From positions 1 to 50,412 of the forward strand of contig JAHRVQ010000089.1 in assembly GCA_019090615.1 (NCBI GenBank): a DNA stretch of 50,412 bases, read 5' to 3'. How positions within the stretch are numbered: position 1 is the first letter of the stretch; every line of letters begins with the position of its first letter. Below, one piece after another: positions 46,438 through 50,412 of the stretch. Source of the stretch: Pseudomonadales bacterium. Lineage in GTDB: Bacteria > Pseudomonadota > Gammaproteobacteria > Pseudomonadales > Azotimanducaceae. The position numbers were made by a program, and so were the translations under genes. Below the pieces are notes generated by a model. The model saw only the letters and a list, made by a program, of their open reading frames with translations, was not told where the DNA came from and did not search any database.

Positions 46438-48360
46438 TTATTGCGATTTTCGAACCCGCAGATACCATTCGGACAACAATCTAACCTGTTTTTCTGTATA
46501 ACCACGGTCAACCATTCGACTAACAAAATCAGTATGTTTCTTCTGATCTTCCTGTGATGCCTTAGTATTAAAAGAGATAACCGGCAGCAACTCTTCAGTA
46601 TTAGAAAACATCTTTTTCTCAATCACAGAGCGTAATTTTTCGTAACTCATCCAGCTAGGATTCTTGCCATCATTGTTGGCCCTGGCGCGCAATACAAAAT
46701 TAACGATTTCATTCCTGAAATCTTTGGGATTACTAATGCCAGCTGGTTTTTCAATCTTCTCCAGTTCTTCATTAATAGCAGCACGGTCCAGAATATCGCC
46801 AGTTTCTGGGTCTCGGTATTCCTGATCCTGAATCCAGAAATCGGCATAGGTAACATAACGATCAAAAATATTTTGCCCATACTCTGAATATGACTCCAGA
46901 TACGCAGTCTGTAGTTCTTTGCCAATAAACTCGACATAACGCGGTGCCAGATACTCTTTGATATGGCAAAGGTATTTTTCCTGTATTTCTGATTCAAATT
47001 GCTCCTGCTCTATCTGTTGTTCCAGAACATAGAGGAGGTGTACCGGGTTGGCTGCTATTTCTGCATTATCAAAATTAAAAACTCTTGAAAGAATCTTATA
47101 AGCAAACCGCGTAGAAAGCCCTTCCATGCCTTCGTTGACCCCTGCCGAATCCTGGTACTCCTGCAAGGATTTCGCTTTAGGGTCAGTATCTTTTAGATTT
47201 TCACCATCATATACCCGCATTTTTGAATAGGCGCTGGAGTTCTCTGGTATTTTCAACCGCGATAAAACACTGAACTGGGCTAACATTTTTAATGTATCCG
47301 GCGCGCACGGTGCATGTCCAAGGGAGCTGTTTTGCAATAACTTTTCATAGATCTGTATTTCTTCAGCAACCCGCAGGCAATAAGGCACTTTAACTATATA
47401 TACCCGATCCAGAAACGCCTCATTATTTTTGTTAGCTTTGAAGTTTTGCCATTCAGATTCGTTCGAGTGAGCCAGCACTACACCATCAAAAGGAATTGAA
47501 CCGGTACCTTCAGTACCATTATAATTCCCTTCCTGGGTCGCAGTTAATAAGGGATGCAGCACCTTAATGGGCGCCTTAAACATCTCAACAAACTCCATCA
47601 GCCCTTGATTAGCCTTACACAGGGCGCCTGAATAACTATAGGCATCCGCATCATCCTGAGAAAAATCCTCAAGCTTACGAATATCAATTTTTCCTACTAA
47701 CGCCGATATGTCCTGATTATTTTCATCACCCGGTTCTGTTTTCGCAATCCCTATCTGGTCCAGAATCGACGGGAAGCGTTTAACCACACGAAATTTTGAA
47801 ATATCTCCATTATATTCATGGAGGCGTTTAACCGCCCAGGGCGACATAATGGAATGTGTATACCGAATTGGAATACCATAATCTTCCTCCAGGATCACAC
47901 CATCTTCCTTGGGGCTAAACAAACCCAACGGGGATTCATTCAGTGGTGAATCTTTAATGGAATAAAATGGCACCGACTCCATCACACTCTTAAGCTTTTC
48001 TGCCAACGATGATTTACCACCGCCCACTGGGCCTAACAAATAGAGTATTTGTTTTCGTTCTTCCAGCCCCTGCGCAGCATGTCGAAAATAAGAGACAATT
48101 TGCTCTATACATTCTTCCATGCCATAAAATTCTGCAAACACAGGATAGCGACGGATAATTTTATTGGAAAATATCCGACTTAACGTTGGACTTGTTGAAG
48201 TATCAATTATTTCTGGCTCACCGATTGCCTGCAATAAACGTTCTGCAGCGGTTGCATAGGCCATCTTATCTTTCTTACAAATTTCTAAATATTCCTGAAG
48301 AGAATATTCTTCTTGAGCGACTTGCTCATATCTCGACTGGACATGGTTAAATATAGTCAT
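46438..48360 (-). CDS. PrkA-type AAA+ serine protein kinase (YeaG)
   Basis: 640 residues, as in E. coli YeaG. N-terminal AAA+ domain with FYGMEECIEQIVSYFRHAAQGLEE, Walker A LLGPVGGGKSS, and Walker-B-like and sensor regions; the C-terminal kinase-related domain includes PSWMSYEKLRSVIEKKMF and GYTEKQVRLLSEWYLRVRKSQ. Involved in nitrogen-starvation and stationary-phase adaptation in enterics. AGAGG eight bases before the ATG at 48360 supports that start over a GTG at 48369. First gene of the trio. Confidence 0.95.
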   Translation of the reverse strand: MTIFNHVQSRYEQVAQEEYSLQEYLEICKKDKMAYATAAERLLQAIGEPEIIDTSTSPTLSRIFSNKIIRRYPVFAEFYGMEECIEQIVSYFRHAAQGLEERKQILYLLGPVGGGKSSLAEKLKSVMESVPFYSIKDSPLNESPLGLFSPKEDGVILEEDYGIPIRYTHSIMSPWAVKRLHEYNGDISKFRVVKRFPSILDQIGIAKTEPGDENNQDISALVGKIDIRKLEDFSQDDADAYSYSGALCKANQGLMEFVEMFKAPIKVLHPLLTATQEGNYNGTEGTGSIPFDGVVLAHSNESEWQNFKANKNNEAFLDRVYIVKVPYCLRVAEEIQIYEKLLQNSSLGHAPCAPDTLKMLAQFSVLSRLKIPENSSAYSKMRVYDGENLKDTDPKAKSLQEYQDSAGVNEGMEGLSTRFAYKILSRVFNFDNAEIAANPVHLLYVLEQQIEQEQFESEIQEKYLCHIKEYLAPRYVEFIGKELQTAYLESYSEYGQNIFDRYVTYADFWIQDQEYRDPETGDILDRAAINEELEKIEKPAGISNPKDFRNEIVNFVLRARANNDGKNPSWMSYEKLRSVIEKKMFSNTEELLPVISFNTKASQEDQKKHTDFVSRMVDRGYTEKQVRLLSEWYLRVRKSQ

Positions 48361-48796
48361 CAAATTCACCTCTGCCGATAGCTAAAAAGTACCACGGGTG
48401 GAGACAACCATATTTTCTGTTGAGTTACACCCTGTACACTCTGCGGTTTTATCCGCCTGGCGACCCATTCAGAGCATCTTACTCAGTATCAAACCTGCTC
48501 TGGAGTCACTTATTCTTACGTCCTTAACCACAGAGTAGTAGAACCAGAAAATTACTCAAGCCAATATCTAAAATCGACCCAGAAACGCTGCAAAACAAAG
48601 CCACATAAAAAATATAAACAGCAATATCATCACGAATACAGAAGAATAAAATATTACTATATTATCAACCCAACAAGATAAAATGTCGCAAAAATTAAAA
48701 CCGAGTAGAGGGCACAAAAATCTCTGTCACAGCCACTGATACCATTTTACAATAAGCACAGATTTGCATATAACCAACGCTTTATTTCAGATAGTT
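48361..48796. other. Gene-free interval between prfC and prkA
   Basis: 436 bases without a credible coding frame on either strand. It must hold the promoter of prkA (minus strand) and the 3' end of prfC. The prfC-proximal part is AT-rich with many short A/T runs. I found no tRNA, no strong hairpin with a T run, and no clear sigma-54 element. Confidence 0.6.
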
Positions 48797-50386
48797 CTAA
48801 TCGACTTCACGGGTAGTTCTAAATCGAATTTCAGGCCACCTTTCTTCAGTAAGCGAAAGATTAACCCGCGTTGGCGCAAGATAAGTAAGGTATCCCGACC
48901 CGTCAATGGCTAGATTCGCCTCTGCCTTGCGCTTAAAATCAGCGAGCATTTTAACATCATCACATTCGACCCAGCGTGCTGTATAAACATTAACCGACTC
49001 ATAAGCACAATCCACTTTATATTCTTCTCGTAGTCGAAACACAACAACATCAAATTGCAAAACACCGACCGCACCTAATATTAAGTCGTTATTAATCAAC
49101 GGCATAAATAGTTGTGTCGCGCCTTCTTCTGAAAGTTGGGCCAGGCCCTGACGTAATTGCTTGCTCTTTAATGGGTCGCGCAATCTAACCCGCTGAAATA
49201 GCTCGGGCGCAAAATGCGGAATACCCAGGTATTTAAAATGCGCATTACCTGTAAACGTATCACCTATTTGAATAGTTCCATGATTATGTAGGCCAATGAT
49301 ATCCCCCGACCAGGCAATGTCTGCCTGAGTTCTGTCGCCGGCTAGAAAGGTCACTGCATCGTTAACTCTTATATCTTTACCTATGCGCACATGGCGCATT
49401 TTCATACCCTGGGAATACTTTCCAGAACAGACCCGCATAAATGCTATCCTATCGCGATGTTTCGGGTCCATATTGGCCTGAATCTTAAATACGAACCCTG
49501 AAAAATCTTCATCTAACGCACTTACTTCGCGGTCCGTCGCCGGTCGCGACAATGGCGGTGGCGCATACTCAACAAAACCATCCAACATTTCTACTATGCC
49601 AAAATTCCTTAACGCAGTACCAAAATAAACAGGCGTCAATTTGCCATCACGGTAAAGTTGCAAATCAAAGTCATGGCTTGCCCCCTTAACCAGTTCGATT
49701 TCTTCTTCAAAGTCCTCATATTCATCACCCAGAAATTCACGCGCCGCTGCACTGCCCAGGCCAGAAATTATTTTTTGCTCAACAACAACTTCGCCTTTAC
49801 CTGATTCAAATACATGAATCTCATCATTATATAGATGGTAGATGCCTTTAAAAAACTGTCCCATGCCAATAGGCCAGGTTATCGGCGCACACTGGATATT
49901 TAATACCGCTTCGACCTCATCCATTACCTCAATTGGATCACGCACTTCACGATCTAATTTGTTTATGAAGGTCAATATAGGCGTATCACGGAGCCGGCAC
50001 ACTTCCATTAATTTAATGGTCCGCTGCTCAACACCCTTGGCGCCGTCAATCACCATCAACACTGAATCCACCGCTGTAAGCGTGCGATAGGTATCCTCGG
50101 AGAAGTCTTCATGGCCTGGGGTATCCAGCAGGTTAACCACGCGATCTTTATAGGGAAATTGCATCACAGACGTTGTTACAGAGATACCACGTTGTTTTTC
50201 CAGCTCCATCCAGTCGGAGGTGGCATATCGGTCAGATTTTTTTGATTTAACAGTACCGGCCATTTGAATGGCCCGACCTACCAGCAACAGCTTTTCCGTA
50301 ATAGTCGTCTTACCCGCATCTGGGTGAGAGATGATTGCAAAAGTCCTTCTCTTATTGATTTCATTGACAAAATTACTATCTGACAA
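48797..50386 (-). CDS. prfC: Peptide chain release factor 3
   Basis: GTPase that recycles RF1/RF2 after stop-codon hydrolysis. G1 [10 protein letters not shown], switch region [13 protein letters not shown]3 [17 protein letters not shown]4 FINKLDRE; domain II-III follow with the RF3-typical [16 protein letters not shown]. 529 residues, normal length. Start is TTG at 50386 with GGAG eight bases upstream, so the gene is complete in the window. Confidence 0.97.
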   Translation of the reverse strand: MSDSNFVNEINKRRTFAIISHPDAGKTTITEKLLLVGRAIQMAGTVKSKKSDRYATSDWMELEKQRGISVTTSVMQFPYKDRVVNLLDTPGHEDFSEDTYRTLTAVDSVLMVIDGAKGVEQRTIKLMEVCRLRDTPILTFINKLDREVRDPIEVMDEVEAVLNIQCAPITWPIGMGQFFKGIYHLYNDEIHVFESGKGEVVVEQKIISGLGSAAAREFLGDEYEDFEEEIELVKGASHDFDLQLYRDGKLTPVYFGTALRNFGIVEMLDGFVEYAPPPLSRPATDREVSALDEDFSGFVFKIQANMDPKHRDRIAFMRVCSGKYSQGMKMRHVRIGKDIRVNDAVTFLAGDRTQADIAWSGDIIGLHNHGTIQIGDTFTGNAHFKYLGIPHFAPELFQRVRLRDPLKSKQLRQGLAQLSEEGATQLFMPLINNDLILGAVGVLQFDVVVFRLREEYKVDCAYESVNVYTARWVECDDVKMLADFKRKAEANLAIDGSGYLTYLAPTRVNLSLTEERWPEIRFRTTREVD

Positions 50387-50412
50387 ACCTTTAACTCCAA
50401 ATATGTACGCAA

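Noticed and set aside
48361-48796. tRNA or small RNA gene before prkA
   Set aside because: I looked for cloverleaf arms and a strong terminator hairpin and found neither.

Overview
The window looks like chromosomal DNA of a free-living, probably marine gammaproteobacterium related to the Cellvibrionales/Pseudomonas-like groups. The evidence is the classic gammaproteobacterial run of RDD gene, lptG/lptF, pepA, holC and valS; a FabY-type ketosynthase that closely matches the Pseudomonas protein; a prkA-yeaH-spoVR stress module; slyX; and a PilU twitching ATPase. These are recognitions from memory of family sequences, not database results. I see no rRNA, tRNA, CRISPR array, phage or insertion sequence. 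TTG start codons are common, and short tandem repeats sit in many intergenic gaps.

Layout. 1-4.5 kb: the N-terminal part of a FecR-domain protein with a very acidic repeat tail (minus strand, running off the left edge), divergent from a response regulator and a PAS/histidine kinase. 4.8-8.7 kb: envelope and lipid genes (PlsC acyltransferase, fatty-acid desaturase, MltB-type lytic transglycosylase, DoxX membrane protein), with a hairpin-repeat array after plsC. 8.9-14.8 kb: a possible catabolic cluster (MFS/GPH transporter, isocitrate/isopropylmalate-dehydrogenase relative, nitronate monooxygenase, D-aminoacylase-type amidohydrolase). 15-25 kb: a degenerate receiver-HDOD protein, then the conserved housekeeping block RDD / lptG-lptF (minus) / pepA-holC-small acidic protein-valS (plus), and a cold-shock protein.

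25.7-30 kb is the most unusual part. A minus-strand group reads hisH, hisF, slyX, then a chain of five six-codon mini-ORFs, then a quinone oxidoreductase. It is divergent from a gene that fuses a GntR-type DNA-binding domain to a complete PurM (AIR synthase) of the Bacteroidetes type. A perfect inverted repeat between the two sides is a good operator candidate. HisHF and PurM are the two imidazole-ring-closing enzymes of histidine and purine synthesis, and here they sit back to back with a DNA-binding domain attached to one of them.

30-43.5 kb: PilU with an extra tail, a LysR regulator, and a 1633-residue protein carrying all four acetyl-CoA-carboxylase functions in one chain in the order CT-alpha, CT-beta, biotin carboxylase, biotin carrier. 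These are followed by class I fumarase, a DUF1223 protein, an acetyl-CoA acetyltransferase and FabY. The acetyl-/malonyl-CoA theme suggests fatty-acid or acyl-CoA metabolism. 43.5-50.4 kb: spoVR, yeaH and prkA (one minus-strand stress module), then prfC (release factor 3), complete to its TTG start.
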